A stretch of DNA of 57,039 nucleotides from Leptolyngbya sp. FACHB-8. GTDB lineage: Bacteria > Cyanobacteriota > Cyanobacteriia > Elainellales > Elainellaceae. The stretch lies in contig NZ_JACJOO010000011.1 in NCBI RefSeq assembly GCF_014695575.1, positions 1-57,039 on the forward strand, written 5' to 3'. Both the position numbers and the translations under genes were made by a program. The notes beneath the pieces were generated by a model. It saw nothing but the letters and a program-made list of their open reading frames with translations, had not been told where the DNA came from and did no database searches. The first letter of the stretch is position 1; each line of letters opens with the position of its first letter. Below are positions 25,769 through 35,578 of this stretch, piece after piece.

Positions 25769-28700
25769 CTATGCGGGTGCCTTGCGTAACTCCATCCAAA
25801 AGCGACTGCCCTGATCGGCTTGTGACTCGACCCCCACCCGTCCACCCATCCGTTCGGCTCCCTTGCGCACGATCGCTAGTCCAATCCCCGTGCCCGGATA
25901 GGTTTCGGCACTGTGCAGCCGCTCAAATACCTGAAAAATTTGCTCTTGAAATCTAGGTTCAATCCCAATTCCGTTATCTTCTACCCACAACCGTACCCAC
26001 TCGCCCGTTTCATCAACTCGTTCTTCTGCCCATACGTGAACTTGAGGCTGACGATTCTGTTGGGTAAATTTCAGCGCATTGGTCAGTAAGTTCGTGAGAA
26101 TTTGGCTAAGGGTGATGTAGTGCCCCATAACGTTCGGTAAGGCCGGCTCAACTATGACTTGAGCGTGCTTAGCATGAATATCAGCTTGTAGATGAGTTAT
26201 GACTTCTGCAACTACCGCGTTGAGATTGAGGGCCTGTAATTGAATATCGGCCCGACTAAGACGGCTGTAATCCAGTAGAGCCAAAATCAAGGTGTCCATT
26301 TCTTGAGCCGCTTCAATGATCCGTTGAGCGTACTCCTGTCCATTCTCATCAAGGCAGTCGCTATAGTCCTCCAGTAGAATTGTCCCTAACCCCTCCATTG
26401 AGCGTAGGGGGGCACGGAGGTCATGGGAAACGGAGTAAGCAAATGCCTGCAACGCTTCATTGGCTTCCTGAAGCTCAGCAGTTCGTGCGTCTACCCGTTG
26501 TTCCAGTTCAGAGGCATAGCGTTGCAATTGCTCTCGCAGACGAGCTTGTTGAATCGCAACTGCAAGCTGATTGGCAATCTCCTGGGCGATTATCCGTTCT
26601 TCCGCATTAAAAGCAGCAGGCTCGCTTGCTAACAAGTATAGGTCTCCGAATAACTCCCCCTCCACGAGCAGAGCAACAATCAAAACGCTGCGTGTTCCTT
26701 GACCGAACTGATACTCCAGGATAGGAGGACGCTGGAGCATGGTGCTCAGATCCTCGATGTAGCGAACTGCTTCCCGATAGCGGAAGCCTTCCAAGGATGA
26801 GAATGAGGTAATCGGGATGATGGAACCTGCTGGTGTTGAATCAACCTGCCCTGCTAACACTTGAGCTTCGTTGGTCTCGAAATTGAACAAGACAACCGCC
26901 GCTTGTTGGTAGGCAATTACTTGATTGAGCCGCCGCAGAGCAGAGTGAGCGATCGCCTCAGAAGAGGTTGCCTGTAGGATGGCGCGATCAATTTGCTGTA
27001 AGGTTTCTAACCGTTGAGCCGTGCGGCGAAGTGATTCTTCCACCTGTTTGCGTCGGGTAATATCTACGTTTACGGCAACAGCACTAATAATTTCTCCCAA
27101 CTCGTTACGGATCGGAACGGCAGAATTGAGGATTGTTTTCCGCTGACCATCGAATGTTTCAATATCAACTTCTTCATTGATAACAGTTTCTCCCTGTCCC
27201 ACAACACGCGCCAATGCCCAATCATCAGCAGTCAGCCGCTCTCCCGTCTTGACCCACCACCCCTTATACTCGCCATACTCAGCCACACTCCTGTTGCGAG
27301 GAGCAGATTCACCCCAAATGGCTCGAATGGCAGCATTCAGTTCTAAAACCTCCCCACTCGCATCAGCAATGCCTACACCTACAGGTAGGAGATCCAGAAG
27401 AGTTCTCAGGCGTTTACGCTCTAGTTCATTGGCAATTTTTTCTTGTGTTAACCACTCTTCTGCCTGTTTACGGGCTGTGACATCAAACCGGACTGCCAGA
27501 TGCTGAAAGGGACTACCAGACTCATCCTGAAAAGGAACGATCGTTGTATCAACCCAATAGTAAGTGCCATCCTTAGCGCGGTTCTTGATCTCGCCATGCC
27601 ACACCTCACCTTGGGTAATCGTTGCCCAAAGCCTACGGAAGAATTCTTTCGGATGGTAGCCTGAGTTGATCAGGCGGTGGTTCTGCCCAATCAATTCTTC
27701 TCGGGAAAATTTCGAGATTTGACAAAATTTGTCATTGACCTCAGTGATCGTTCCTTGAGCATCAGTGATAGCTAAAATCGCAGCTTGGTCTAAAGCAAAC
27801 TTGACATCCGACAGATCCTTTAAGGCTTTGCGCAACCTCTCTTCAGATTGCTTGCGTTGGGTAATATCCAAAAACGCACCAATACTGCCTCTCGTTTGTC
27901 CTTGTTCATCCAGTAGGGGAGCAGCATACTCCAACAGTGTGAGAGTGGTACCATCATTCCAAACCACCTCAACCTCATAATCCTGTACTTCAACTCCATC
28001 AGCCGCTGCACGCTGCAGGGGTAGTTCCTCTGGGGGCAGTTCCAGATTATTCTGACAAACTTTGAAGTTGGTCGGGCGTTCGCCTTCCGGCGCACTTAAA
28101 GACGCATTTTCAGTCGGAGCAATGGCTAACATTTGAGCCAGCGTCGAGTTAACCTGAATTTTTTCACACTGGGGATCTTTAGCAATACCAACACCAATCG
28201 GAATCACTTCTAATAAGGTTTGAGACTCTACCAACTGTCGCTGAAGTTCTCGGTTCAGGTTTAGAATTTCTGCCTCCGCTTGTTTTCGTCCTGTAATGTC
28301 GATTGCTGTCACAGCTACCAGCCTTCGGTCATCTAACAAGGGGGAAATCGGAGCAGCATGGAAATCCCATATACGGCTTTCGCCTGTAGAGGTTGTAATA
28401 GTGTACTCTCCCATCGCCTTTCGTTGAGTTAACGGATATTGGGACAAGATTGTGGCTCGTACTTCCTCTTTGCGATCGCCATAAGCTTTTTCCGTCCAAA
28501 TCTCAAGTGTAGGAATGTCTTCGAGGCTATATCCACTAATCTCAGTCCAAGCATGGTTGACCAGCGCTACCTCCCCATCTTCGGTGTGTAGCATGATTGC
28601 AAGAGGAGCATTTAATAAGGCCTGTCGAAAGCGATCTTCACTAGTTTGCAATGCGTTCGCTGCTGTTTTGCGGTCTGTAATATCGCGCATGACCTTTGAA

Positions 28701-29398
28701 AAGCCTTGCAAGTTACCGTGTCTGTCCCGTAAGGCACTCAGTACAATATCTGCCCAGAATAACGACCCATTCTTCCGCCGCCGCCAGCCCTGTTCCTGAT
28801 ATTGACCTTCTGTGGTGGCAATCTCCAGCTTCCGCTCTGCTTGGTCTTGCTCAACGACTTCTGGTGGAAACAACAACGAGAAATGCCGGCCCACAACCTC
28901 AAAGGTGGAGTAACCGCTTACCCGCTCTGCTCCTGCATTCCAGGTTGTAATCTTGCCATCAGTATCCAGCATGAAGATGGCGTAGTCTTGCACACTCTCC
29001 ACGAGTAGTCGATAATTCTCCTCACTTTCCTGTAGGGCTAAGGCTGTTCTCTCAGTTCGTTCTTTGGATGTGATGAGTGCCTGGTTGAGATAGCTAATCA
29101 TCACTCCTTCGGTCAGAAAGATAGCAATCCGTACCCCGTTTTCTATCCCGGTAACACCGAGCGTAAACAGAGGTTGGACAAAGAAGTAGGTACCGACGAG
29201 GGCACTCAAGCCCGTTGCGAATAGCCCTGGCCCTAGCCCCCCATACCAAGCAGCAAACATGACAGGCATGATGAAGACCAATAACGGTGCTTCATAACCA
29301 AGCACTGGCACCAGTAGAAACCGGATGATTAACGCCAGCAAGCTTGCCAGGACAGCCACACTATAGCGAGACAGTAGTATCCGTCTTGCTCCTGACAT
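25769..29398 (-). CDS. Large membrane multi-PAS/GAF sensor histidine kinase
   Basis: 1209 residues. N-terminal DUF4118-type membrane region with three to four helices (about 8-110, 'FAAWYGGLGPGLFATGLSAL'). Five PAS/PAC units follow (about 125-790), each closing with a 'DITxRKQAE'-like linker, then a GAF domain (about 800-960), coiled coil, HisKA 'FAYSVSHDLRAPLRSMEGLG' and HATPase with 'TNLLTNALKF', 'DNGIGIEP' and 'GTGIGLAIV'. It heads the three-gene cluster and probably phosphorylates the receivers encoded downstream. The sensed signals cannot be read from sequence. Confidence 0.92.
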   Translation of the reverse strand: MSGARRILLSRYSVAVLASLLALIIRFLLVPVLGYEAPLLVFIMPVMFAAWYGGLGPGLFATGLSALVGTYFFVQPLFTLGVTGIENGVRIAIFLTEGVMISYLNQALITSKERTERTALALQESEENYRLLVESVQDYAIFMLDTDGKITTWNAGAERVSGYSTFEVVGRHFSLLFPPEVVEQDQAERKLEIATTEGQYQEQGWRRRKNGSLFWADIVLSALRDRHGNLQGFSKVMRDITDRKTAANALQTSEDRFRQALLNAPLAIMLHTEDGEVALVNHAWTEISGYSLEDIPTLEIWTEKAYGDRKEEVRATILSQYPLTQRKAMGEYTITTSTGESRIWDFHAAPISPLLDDRRLVAVTAIDITGRKQAEAEILNLNRELQRQLVESQTLLEVIPIGVGIAKDPQCEKIQVNSTLAQMLAIAPTENASLSAPEGERPTNFKVCQNNLELPPEELPLQRAAADGVEVQDYEVEVVWNDGTTLTLLEYAAPLLDEQGQTRGSIGAFLDITQRKQSEERLRKALKDLSDVKFALDQAAILAITDAQGTITEVNDKFCQISKFSREELIGQNHRLINSGYHPKEFFRRLWATITQGEVWHGEIKNRAKDGTYYWVDTTIVPFQDESGSPFQHLAVRFDVTARKQAEEWLTQEKIANELERKRLRTLLDLLPVGVGIADASGEVLELNAAIRAIWGESAPRNRSVAEYGEYKGWWVKTGERLTADDWALARVVGQGETVINEEVDIETFDGQRKTILNSAVPIRNELGEIISAVAVNVDITRRKQVEESLRRTAQRLETLQQIDRAILQATSSEAIAHSALRRLNQVIAYQQAAVVLFNFETNEAQVLAGQVDSTPAGSIIPITSFSSLEGFRYREAVRYIEDLSTMLQRPPILEYQFGQGTRSVLIVALLVEGELFGDLYLLASEPAAFNAEERIIAQEIANQLAVAIQQARLREQLQRYASELEQRVDARTAELQEANEALQAFAYSVSHDLRAPLRSMEGLGTILLEDYSDCLDENGQEYAQRIIEAAQEMDTLILALLDYSRLSRADIQLQALNLNAVVAEVITHLQADIHAKHAQVIVEPALPNVMGHYITLSQILTNLLTNALKFTQQNRQPQVHVWAEERVDETGEWVRLWVEDNGIGIEPRFQEQIFQVFERLHSAETYPGTGIGLAIVRKGAERMGGRVGVESQADQGSRFWMELRKAPA

Positions 29399-30236
29399 TG
29401 TCTAGCCTCCTCATGCAGTTGAACTGCTTGAGCGATCATTCATTAGCAAATTACTCTCAAGCAAATCTATTGAATGATGGCAATCAGCAGGTTATCGTTA
29501 ACACCTTTTATCCTACTTCCAAGCTTAAGAACTAGCCCTCTAACTGAGTGGAGGTAAGCAGGCTATAACTTTCTGCAGGGTTGTTACTCAATCGTTGAGC
29601 TCCGCAGGTTTAACAAGTTTATGCGAGCGATAATTAAGCTGGGTAAGGGATAACGCTCGCGATCGCCATACTACCCCTCCCCCTTCAGATAAGCCACGGC
29701 TTTTCCAATCGTCCAATAGTGACACTTTTTTAGGAGGGGTAACGTGACAAGCATGTCAGTAGGGTAAGCGCTTCGCAATAAAAACCGCAGTCTAAACTGC
29801 GGTAAGGATACGCGGTAATACTTTTGTGATATAGCTAGTCTGGCAACGCTTTCTCTACAAGACATCAACCTAAAAGCAGAGAATCACCGTCCCAACAAGG
29901 ACATGCATCATGTGAAGCAATACGGGGACAATCAAGGCTCTTTGGGGATGATGCGTTAGATGGCGATCGCCCCTACTAGCCTCACATCGGAACTTTGTAG
30001 TTCTCCAACAAAAAGCCCTCACCCCTTGAAGGCATTTGCTTATTACTACTTGAGCAAGCACAATGATTAATCACTTCATCATCTTGCTGAAATCGTCTCC
30101 CCTCGAAAACTCTAATCCTCTCCAGCTAAACACTGTGCAGTTTTAGGGATACGTGAATTTTTTAGAAAATTTTAGAAGGAGCAACCTGAGTCTGGCAAAC
30201 TTTACGTATCTCCCGTATTTCTCCCTCTGACGAAAC
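29399..30236. other. 838-base spacer, no gene recognised
   Basis: Two minus-strand open frames (about 29671-29868, 29870-30061) have no recognisable composition or ribosome site. A short hairpin ACCGCAGT-CTAA-ACTGCGGT lies at about 29794-29813. The spacer contains a GCGATCGC near 29660 and another near 29960 but no long inverted repeat that I can see. Confidence 0.4.
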
Positions 30237-30647
30237 ATGAAAAGTAGTTACAAAATTGGGTTTGCAGCTATCTGTGGATCAGCAGCAACTCTTGCCCTTT
30301 CACCTATCCCGGCCCATGCTTGGGGGCCAGTGTATGAGTTTGGAAACTGCATAATTGATACCGGAGCTCGTAGAGAAACGTTCGAGTGCTACGTGAGCAC
30401 TGGTGGCGAACCCGATGGCTTCTCTATGAACATCATTCGTGCTGTCAGTAACAATCCAAGTCATGATCCACTAGTCGGAACTTATCGCGCTCGCAACTCC
30501 GGTAGTTCGCAACATGTTACGTTTAACTGGAGTAATGGGACAGAAGAACAAGTGCAAGCCTCAGACTTTAGCAACCCTGAGGACTGGGCATTTTGGACCC
30601 AAGATGGTTGTGGCATCGGCTTCCAGAGATCAACCTTAGAATTGTAA
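30237..30647 (+). CDS. Small secreted protein, unknown function
   Basis: 136 residues with a clear Sec signal peptide: basic start MKSSYK, hydrophobic core to about residue 22 and AHA cleavage site at 26-28. The mature part (about 108 residues) contains three Cys ('FGNC', 'FECY', 'GCGIGF'), many aromatic residues and beta-type patterning, suggesting a compact periplasmic or secreted domain. No family recognised. Monocistronic; followed by a strong hairpin. Confidence 0.7.
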   Translation: MKSSYKIGFAAICGSAATLALSPIPAHAWGPVYEFGNCIIDTGARRETFECYVSTGGEPDGFSMNIIRAVSNNPSHDPLVGTYRARNSGSSQHVTFNWSNGTEEQVQASDFSNPEDWAFWTQDGCGIGFQRSTLEL

Positions 30648-30665
30648 GTGGCTCAACTCAATTAA

Positions 30666-30730
30666 ACATCAAATTTCAAGAAGCTGTGCCACCCGCTTTG
30701 CGAACAACACAGCCTCTTGAAATTTGATGT
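30666..30730 (+). terminator. Bidirectional hairpin between convergent genes
   Basis: Imperfect stem of about 22 bp (ACATCAAATTTCAAGA... with its complement ...TCTTGAAATTTGATGT). It sits 18 bases after the secreted-protein stop and 30 before the stop of the opposing gene. Its inner arm (GGCTGTG-type) resembles the hairpin at 36463-36502. Confidence 0.6.
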
Positions 30731-30760
30731 AGCTCATCAGCTCGGAAAGTGCTGTAAACG

Positions 30761-31195
30761 TTAACCTGCACGAAATACTACCACTCGTACCAAAATTCCT
30801 ATGATCAGGAGCAGATAAGCCAGGAGAATCGAGAACCAAAGGGTGCGCCTCGGTAGCGGTGTAGACCGATGACAACCACGGATACCACCTGCGATACCGC
30901 CCCCAATAGATCCCACTGGAATTAAAACAATCAGCATCGCTAGAACATAAATTCCCGCATAGGCACCTCCATTCACTAACCCAGGTATCGAAAAGAGCGG
31001 GACAAACGCGATCACCAACGTGCCCAAAAACGAACCTAAAATGGCAGGAAATAGGGTAAATTTGATGCGCCGTTTAATGATTCCAATCACTAAACCAATA
31101 ACGCCACCGACCACTAATCCAATACTTAAAGACCAGATAGAAACAGATAAAACCTCAGATAGAACCTGTGCCAAAATATTCATAAAGTAAGACAA
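30761..31195 (-). CDS. Small polytopic membrane protein
   Basis: 144 residues, four hydrophobic helices (about 15-38, 45-68, 75-98, 118-140) rich in Gly, Ile and Val. Glycine-zipper-like stretches ('GLVVGGVIGLVIGIIKRR', 'GGGIAGGIRG') suggest tight helix packing. ATG at 31195 or 31183. No family recognised with confidence. Confidence 0.6.
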   Translation of the reverse strand: MSYFMNILAQVLSEVLSVSIWSLSIGLVVGGVIGLVIGIIKRRIKFTLFPAILGSFLGTLVIAFVPLFSIPGLVNGGAYAGIYVLAMLIVLIPVGSIGGGIAGGIRGCHRSTPLPRRTLWFSILLAYLLLIIGILVRVVVFRAG

Positions 31196-31352
31196 ATGAT
31201 TAGTAAATTATGAATGATTAGAGCTACATACCGCTTAGCTACATCTCAAGCTTTTAGCAACTACAGGCTGAATGACAATCTTTGTATACAAGCGAATCAA
31301 TCGAGATAATGATCTACTGCACGCTCTCAAGCAGCTCACAGGTTCTATATAA

Positions 31353-31382
31353 GCGAGTGGAAGGTGATCACCCTCCACTCGC
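31353..31382 (+). repeat. Hairpin in spacer
   Basis: GCGAGTGGAAGGTGA paired with TCACCCTCCACTCGC, one mismatch. ACAGGTTCT occurs at about 31339 and 31404 on either side as direct repeats. Confidence 0.4.
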
Positions 31383-31487
31383 TCATTCGCTTCCAAGCAA
31401 CTTACAGGTTCTTTTGTTGGTGAGAAGGTAGGGCGATCGCCCCACCTTCCCAGGCGCTTCTAGAAAACACACTTGTTCCTTTCATAT

Positions 31488-31526
31488 TTCACTGGATGGA
31501 ACCGTTGCACAGTTCCATCCAGTGAA
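31488..31526 (-). terminator. Hairpin downstream of the repeat-protein gene
   Basis: Perfect 15-bp stem TTCACTGGATGGAAC / GTTCCATCCAGTGAA, 14 bases after the stop of the minus-strand gene 31540-33246. Confidence 0.6.
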
Positions 31527-31539
31527 AAGCTCACGTCTA

Positions 31540-33246
31540 TCATTTCGCCGAGGAAATCGACTGAGTTGCTTGCAAGGCTTGTTCTAACATCTCAGTCGCT
31601 CTTTCACGATCGGAGGTACCAAATAGCCCCGCGACCCAATCCTGCAACTGTATCACAAGCTGCTGTGTTCCTTGTGCCTCAGCCTGTGGCTGAGCATAAG
31701 CACGAGCGATCGCAATGAATGCCTGTGCTCGATCTGCCGGATTAGCAATTGATTGGGCCGTTTGCAAAGCAGCATCAAACTTCCCCTGCTGCGCAAATCC
31801 CTGCACGACCGAAGGCAGTAGCCACGGGATCTCTTCACTTTGAGCCATTTGTAACGCTTGCTCCGGTTGCCCAGACTGGGCATAGCCCTGCACGATATCT
31901 GATGTAAATCCCTCCAACTGGCCAGTCTGAGCAAGTTGCAGTGCCCGTTCAGGCTGTCCGGCATCGAGATACCCAACTGCCACCTCCGACAAAATGCCTT
32001 TGACCTGCTGTGCCTGGACAAACTGCCATGCCTGATCCGGCTGCTTTTGATCTAAATAGTGTCTGACGATGCCGATCATTGCACCATTACGGTTAGGGTT
32101 GGACTGCGCCAACTCAACTGCTGCTTCTAAATTGCCTGCCGCAGCATAGGCGATCGCAATATCTCCCAATGCCCCCTGCCGCTCGCTAATCGGCGGGATC
32201 TCCTGAACAATCTGCATAGCTCGCTCAAAGTTGCCGATTTTGGCATAGCCAATGGCGACTCGACCCAGCGCATCCGCGTCGGCTTGACCACGCTTAGCAT
32301 CATTGGGACCGATGGCTCTAGCAAACTGGTAAGCCTCTGCCAACGTTGCCACGGCTTTGTCGTCCAAACCCACCTGCTGGTAGAGGAGTGCCGCATCGAC
32401 AAGGTGAATCACTTTATCCAGGGGAAATGGAGCATCAGGGCGGTTACGGATTGTGGGAAGGGTTTGATCCAGAAGGGCGATCGCCCGATCATTTGCGCCC
32501 AACTCCGTAAACTGCCGTGTCGTCCAGAGGATAGCGCTTCCCTGCAATGCAGCCGTTTCAGCCTTCTCGGTATCCAGCGTTGCGGCACTGATGATGGCCT
32601 GTTCGAGTACTGTCTTTGCAGGTTCAGGATGCCCTGCTAGAGCCAGCTTCATGCCCATGCTGTTCAACATTTGTGTTCGGTAATAGGCATCGTCAATCTT
32701 TTGCGCGTTGGCGATCGCTTCCTTCAGTAACCCATCCGCTCGCTGAGATTGTCCTGCATCCAACAAATCCGCTGCAATTTCTGACAGGGCGAGTGGGTCC
32801 CCCATGCCGCTGCCGAGGGCGATCGCTAAATCAAACTGTCCCTCATCGGCAAACTCTCCTGCGCGATACATCAACGATTCCGTCGGAGAGGTGCCGCTGC
32901 CGCTACACCCGCTTGCTGCTTGAGTACGAGCGGATTCCAGTGCCTCTGTAACCCATCGCCTGCCCTCCGCCTCCTGTCCGGCTAACCAATAGCTGCCCGC
33001 TACCCTTGCCAGAGGGATGGCCTTGAAGCAGGGCTGCATGGCCTCTGCTGCCCCCAGCGCCTGTTGGGAAATGGCAACGGCCTGTTGCGAATTACCTAGT
33101 TTTGCGTATTGAAAGGCAATGTCTGACAGTAGTCTGGCTTGCTGATCAGGAGCAGGTAGGGCAACCGCCTGCTTCACGGTGAGAATCCCCAGAACGGGCA
33201 GGGCTGCCAGAAGGAAAAGTTTGGCACAACGCACGTTAGATTTCAT
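31540..33246 (-). CDS. Exported TPR/alpha-solenoid repeat protein
   Basis: 568 residues. N-terminal signal (MKSNVRCAKLFLLAALPVLG, cleavage near AVA-LP, about residue 29) directs export. The mature protein is built from 30-40 residue helical hairpins with TPR-like signatures ('IAFQYAKLGNSQQAVAISQQ', 'AIAYAAAGNLEAAVELAQ', 'IVQGYAQSGQPEQALQMAQ'). It probably serves as a scaffold in the periplasm; no catalytic motif seen. Upstream by 100 bases is a co-directional small membrane-protein gene, possibly one unit. Confidence 0.8.
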   Translation of the reverse strand: MKSNVRCAKLFLLAALPVLGILTVKQAVALPAPDQQARLLSDIAFQYAKLGNSQQAVAISQQALGAAEAMQPCFKAIPLARVAGSYWLAGQEAEGRRWVTEALESARTQAASGCSGSGTSPTESLMYRAGEFADEGQFDLAIALGSGMGDPLALSEIAADLLDAGQSQRADGLLKEAIANAQKIDDAYYRTQMLNSMGMKLALAGHPEPAKTVLEQAIISAATLDTEKAETAALQGSAILWTTRQFTELGANDRAIALLDQTLPTIRNRPDAPFPLDKVIHLVDAALLYQQVGLDDKAVATLAEAYQFARAIGPNDAKRGQADADALGRVAIGYAKIGNFERAMQIVQEIPPISERQGALGDIAIAYAAAGNLEAAVELAQSNPNRNGAMIGIVRHYLDQKQPDQAWQFVQAQQVKGILSEVAVGYLDAGQPERALQLAQTGQLEGFTSDIVQGYAQSGQPEQALQMAQSEEIPWLLPSVVQGFAQQGKFDAALQTAQSIANPADRAQAFIAIARAYAQPQAEAQGTQQLVIQLQDWVAGLFGTSDRERATEMLEQALQATQSISSAK

Positions 33247-33346
33247 AGTGGCTCGATGGGGATAGAGAATTTGAGTAACCGACCGTCACTTAGCAATGCA
33301 CCCCGATCACGAAACTATTTTGCGGTTCGCTTCCCTTGATTCTGAA

Positions 33347-33712
33347 CTAAGCTCGGATCACAGAGAAAACCCGTCGAATCAACCTTTGGAACAGCCATAA
33401 GGTGAGACTGTAAAAGGCAACATTCAGAGTGAATGCCCCAAGATTTGCGTAGGCATAGTCTTCTAGCCCAAGCTTGCCCCAACCAGTTGTAGGTGAACCG
33501 GCCTCCACATCCTGAACAAACGCCAAGGGAAAACCTGCTCTTTGCTCTCCAAACTTGCACTGTCCAGTTTGACAGGGTTGAGCACCAGTGCAGAGCGTTT
33601 CACAATAGGCGGGCTGCTTGTAACGCAGAGAGGCAATCGTCAACCCGACTGCCATCAGAATAGTGAGGGTAATCTTGATTCCTTTATAAGCGAAAGGGCC
33701 GCTGCTTGTCAT
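33347..33712 (-). CDS. Cys-rich small membrane protein, unknown function
   Basis: 121 residues: membrane helix about 10-28, an extracytoplasmic segment with four Cys ('YCETLCTGAQPCQTGQCKFG') and a 'GFPLAFVQD...GSPTTGWG' motif, then a second helix about 92-112 with a basic tail. The Cys spacing implies two disulfides. The GFP/GSPxxGWG pattern recurs in uncharacterised bacterial membrane proteins in my memory, but I cannot assign a function. Confidence 0.65.
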   Translation of the reverse strand: MTSSGPFAYKGIKITLTILMAVGLTIASLRYKQPAYCETLCTGAQPCQTGQCKFGEQRAGFPLAFVQDVEAGSPTTGWGKLGLEDYAYANLGAFTLNVAFYSLTLWLFQRLIRRVFSVIRA

Positions 33713-33993
33713 TAGAGACTGATCAAGGATGTGATCCGGATTATGTTAACTTAGTGCTACGAAACCTAAATGTACCTGGCTCGATCTGAACTTTTAATTA
33801 GTTTTCATCTTGGGCAACCCATTCAAGAAGTTTTGCTGAGCAGCAGACTCAAGTATTGACGACAGTAGAATACATCGGTTCCCATTACATCCTCTCTCCA
33901 GGTACCCTAGCCGCTTTCTCCTGCAGCCATATAAGGTTTGGCCGCTGCAACGCTGATTGCAGGATTATTATCACGTCTTTGGCTGTTAGCTAA

Positions 33994-34094
33994 GGAGATT
34001 TCTGAGAAACAATATCCCCATTATTTGGAAAAAAGGCGCGGCGAAGCCGCGCCTTTTTTCCAAATAATGGGGAAGTTCTTATCTGGAAATCTCC
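33994..34094 (+). mobile_element. MITE, family B copy 1 (101 bp, TAA duplication)
   Basis: Ends GGAGATTTC / GGAAATCTCC flanked on both sides by TAA (33991-33993, 34095-34097). The core hairpin has arms of about 29 bp (CCCCATTATTTGGAAAAAAG... and its complement) with a central GCGAAGC. Its left half (GAGAAACAATATCCCC) is shared with the 43-bp element at 55084. Confidence 0.85.
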
Positions 34095-34181
34095 TAAGAC
34101 TAAGCTGATTTTAGAAAACAGGGATTTGCGCGTGGGGTGTAAATCTCCGTCTTAACTCTTTACTCTCTTCTTCAAAGAATC

Positions 34182-34206
34182 CCTTGGTATTTACCAGGGG
34201 ATTTTG
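34182..34206 (+). terminator. Short hairpin with T-rich tail
   Basis: CCCTTGGT-ATTT-ACCAGGGG followed by ATTTTG. It is orphaned in the 1.2-kb spacer 33713-34889, which otherwise holds only inserted elements. Confidence 0.35.
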
Positions 34207-34488
34207 TTATGTCAATGAGGTGATAGAAGGCATCGACAACAGCCATTGCACTGCTTTCAAACAGCACACGGCCCTTACGTCTCCTGCTCCTCAAGCTGAT
34301 AATCCATCAGTACAAGCCCTCTGGAGCTAGAATCATGCGATCGCCCAAGCCCCACAAAAGAACCATTTCCCCTTGCCGGTACAGCTGAAGCAGTTCTCAC
34401 ACTGCTTCACAGAATGCATAAAATTTGAAGCAGTGGATCAATAGTGTTCACTGTACGGTTGTACAATGCCGTACCTTTTCGCAATAAC

Positions 34489-34578
34489 GGCTACATCCCA
34501 CTTTTACAGATTCGAAAACCCACTTTTGTGAGTGAAGTGGGAGAAGCCTATCTCACCCATAAAAGTGGGATACTGCCA
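34489..34578 (+). mobile_element. MITE-like element, family F copy 2
   Basis: Ends GGCTACATCCCACTTTT / AAAAGTGGGATACTGCC; GCAATAAC flanks it at 34481-34488 and 34579-34586 (8-bp duplication). More decayed inside than copy 1 (23979). Confidence 0.75.
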
Positions 34579-34733
34579 GCAATAACTAAGTCAGTTATTA
34601 TTATTAAATATAAGACTGAAAAGGCTGTGCCATTTGAAATACGAGCAGCCCAACCTTCTCGGCCTGATGTTTAATCGGGCTGAGCTGCTTATCAGAAATT
34701 CATAAGTTTTTATATTGAGGAAATTGCCCTGCC

Positions 34734-34778
34734 AAAGATTGCCTTTTCCCACGTAGAGCGCGCGAAAAGGCAATCTTT
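34734..34778 (+). repeat. Single-copy hairpin
   Basis: Perfect 15-bp stem AAAGATTGCCTTTTC / GAAAAGGCAATCTTT with a 15-base loop. Confidence 0.6.
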
Positions 34779-34812
34779 AAAGCAGACCTGACCACTAAAC
34801 CGCGAAAATCAA

Positions 34813-34859
34813 CTCATGTTTGAAGGTGGGGAGGTCGGTACCCCGCCTTCAAACATGAG
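34813..34859 (+). repeat. Palindromic element, family G copy 1
   Basis: Stem CTCATGTTTGAAGGTGGGG / CCCCGCCTTCAAACATGAG. The following bases CTTAAGCCGCCGA are shared with copy 2 (42515-42573), marking a longer common unit. Confidence 0.7.
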
Positions 34860-34889
34860 CAAGCTTAAGCCGCCGAGTCCTAAAGCAGC

Positions 34890-35096
34890 TCAATTCGTAA
34901 GAGGGCCGCCCTGTTTATATCTAGTCTGCAAATACCCCAGAACGCTATCCAGAGTTCTGTAATCAGTACGATTCTTGGTTTCTAGATTTATCAGGGAATA
35001 TCCTGTTCCGTCCTCCAGAATACCGACTATAAGCCGATAACCGAACTTCTCGGCCGTAACAGAAGCTAAAAAATTTGGATAACTCACTATATGCAC
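34890..35096 (-). CDS. Hypothetical 68-residue protein
   Basis: GTG start at 35096. 'EKFGYRLIVGILEDGTGYSL' and 'DYRTLDSVLGYLQTRYKQGG' have the composition of a small alpha/beta cytoplasmic protein. The ribosome site is poor. No family recognised; no co-directional partner nearby. Confidence 0.45.
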   Translation of the reverse strand: MHIVSYPNFLASVTAEKFGYRLIVGILEDGTGYSLINLETKNRTDYRTLDSVLGYLQTRYKQGGPLTN

Positions 35097-35214
35097 CTAT
35101 CTTTAGAGAGACCTTTCTAGCCAGGGACACTTTATAAATCTATACCTAAAGATAGAGGTAAGGCAATTAAAGGGTTTTTCGTAGGATAAAGCGAATGCAA
35201 TTTATGCATAACTA

Positions 35215-35307
35215 GTACGCTGAGGCGGAAATCCATCACCTATGTTTTGTGTGGGGTGCTTCGCACCCCACACAAAACATAGGTTGCGAACTTAGGCCGC
35301 AGCCTAC
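35215..35307 (-). repeat. Palindromic element, family A copy 4 (93 bp), inverted
   Basis: Reverse orientation relative to copies 1-3: starts GTACGCTGAGGCGG and ends GGCCGCAGCCTAC, flanked by TA. Hairpin arm GTGTGGGGTGC / GCACCCCACAC differs from copy 2 (GTGTAGGGTGC) by a paired change. Confidence 0.85.
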
Positions 35308-35446
35308 TAGCTAGATAGGACTGGCCTTTCCTGCACCACAATTGTGTGCTTCCTCCCACGACAATTCTGCAAAGGGCGATCGCCATGGCTACCAGAAACA
35401 AGGGTTTGGGGGCTACCTCAAGTTAAGAATAGGAAGAAACAGACAG

Positions 35447-35578
35447 TTACATGCTTAGCTTTGCTGCCGCACATACATCTACACTCTGCTTGATATACGC
35501 CATGACTTCGGCCCCATAGGTGATCACAGAAATCAGCGGCAGCACTTCAGTGGGCACCGTTGTGGCAGCAGATCCTAG
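35447..35578 (-). pseudogene. Possible C-terminal gene fragment
   Basis: An open frame reading 'TTVPTEVLPLISVITYGAEV' then 'MAYIKQSVDVCAAAKLSM' ends at 35447. It has only GTG codons as starts and abuts, in another frame, the end of 35575-35862. It may be the displaced C-terminus of that gene after a frameshift, or chance. Confidence 0.3.

Noticed and set aside
29671-30061. Two small minus-strand frames
   Set aside because: Low-complexity, no ribosome site, no recognised family.
31339-31412. Direct repeat ACAGGTTCT around a hairpin as a target duplication
   Set aside because: The hairpin does not reach the repeats and no inverted ends adjoin them, so chance or another origin is as likely.
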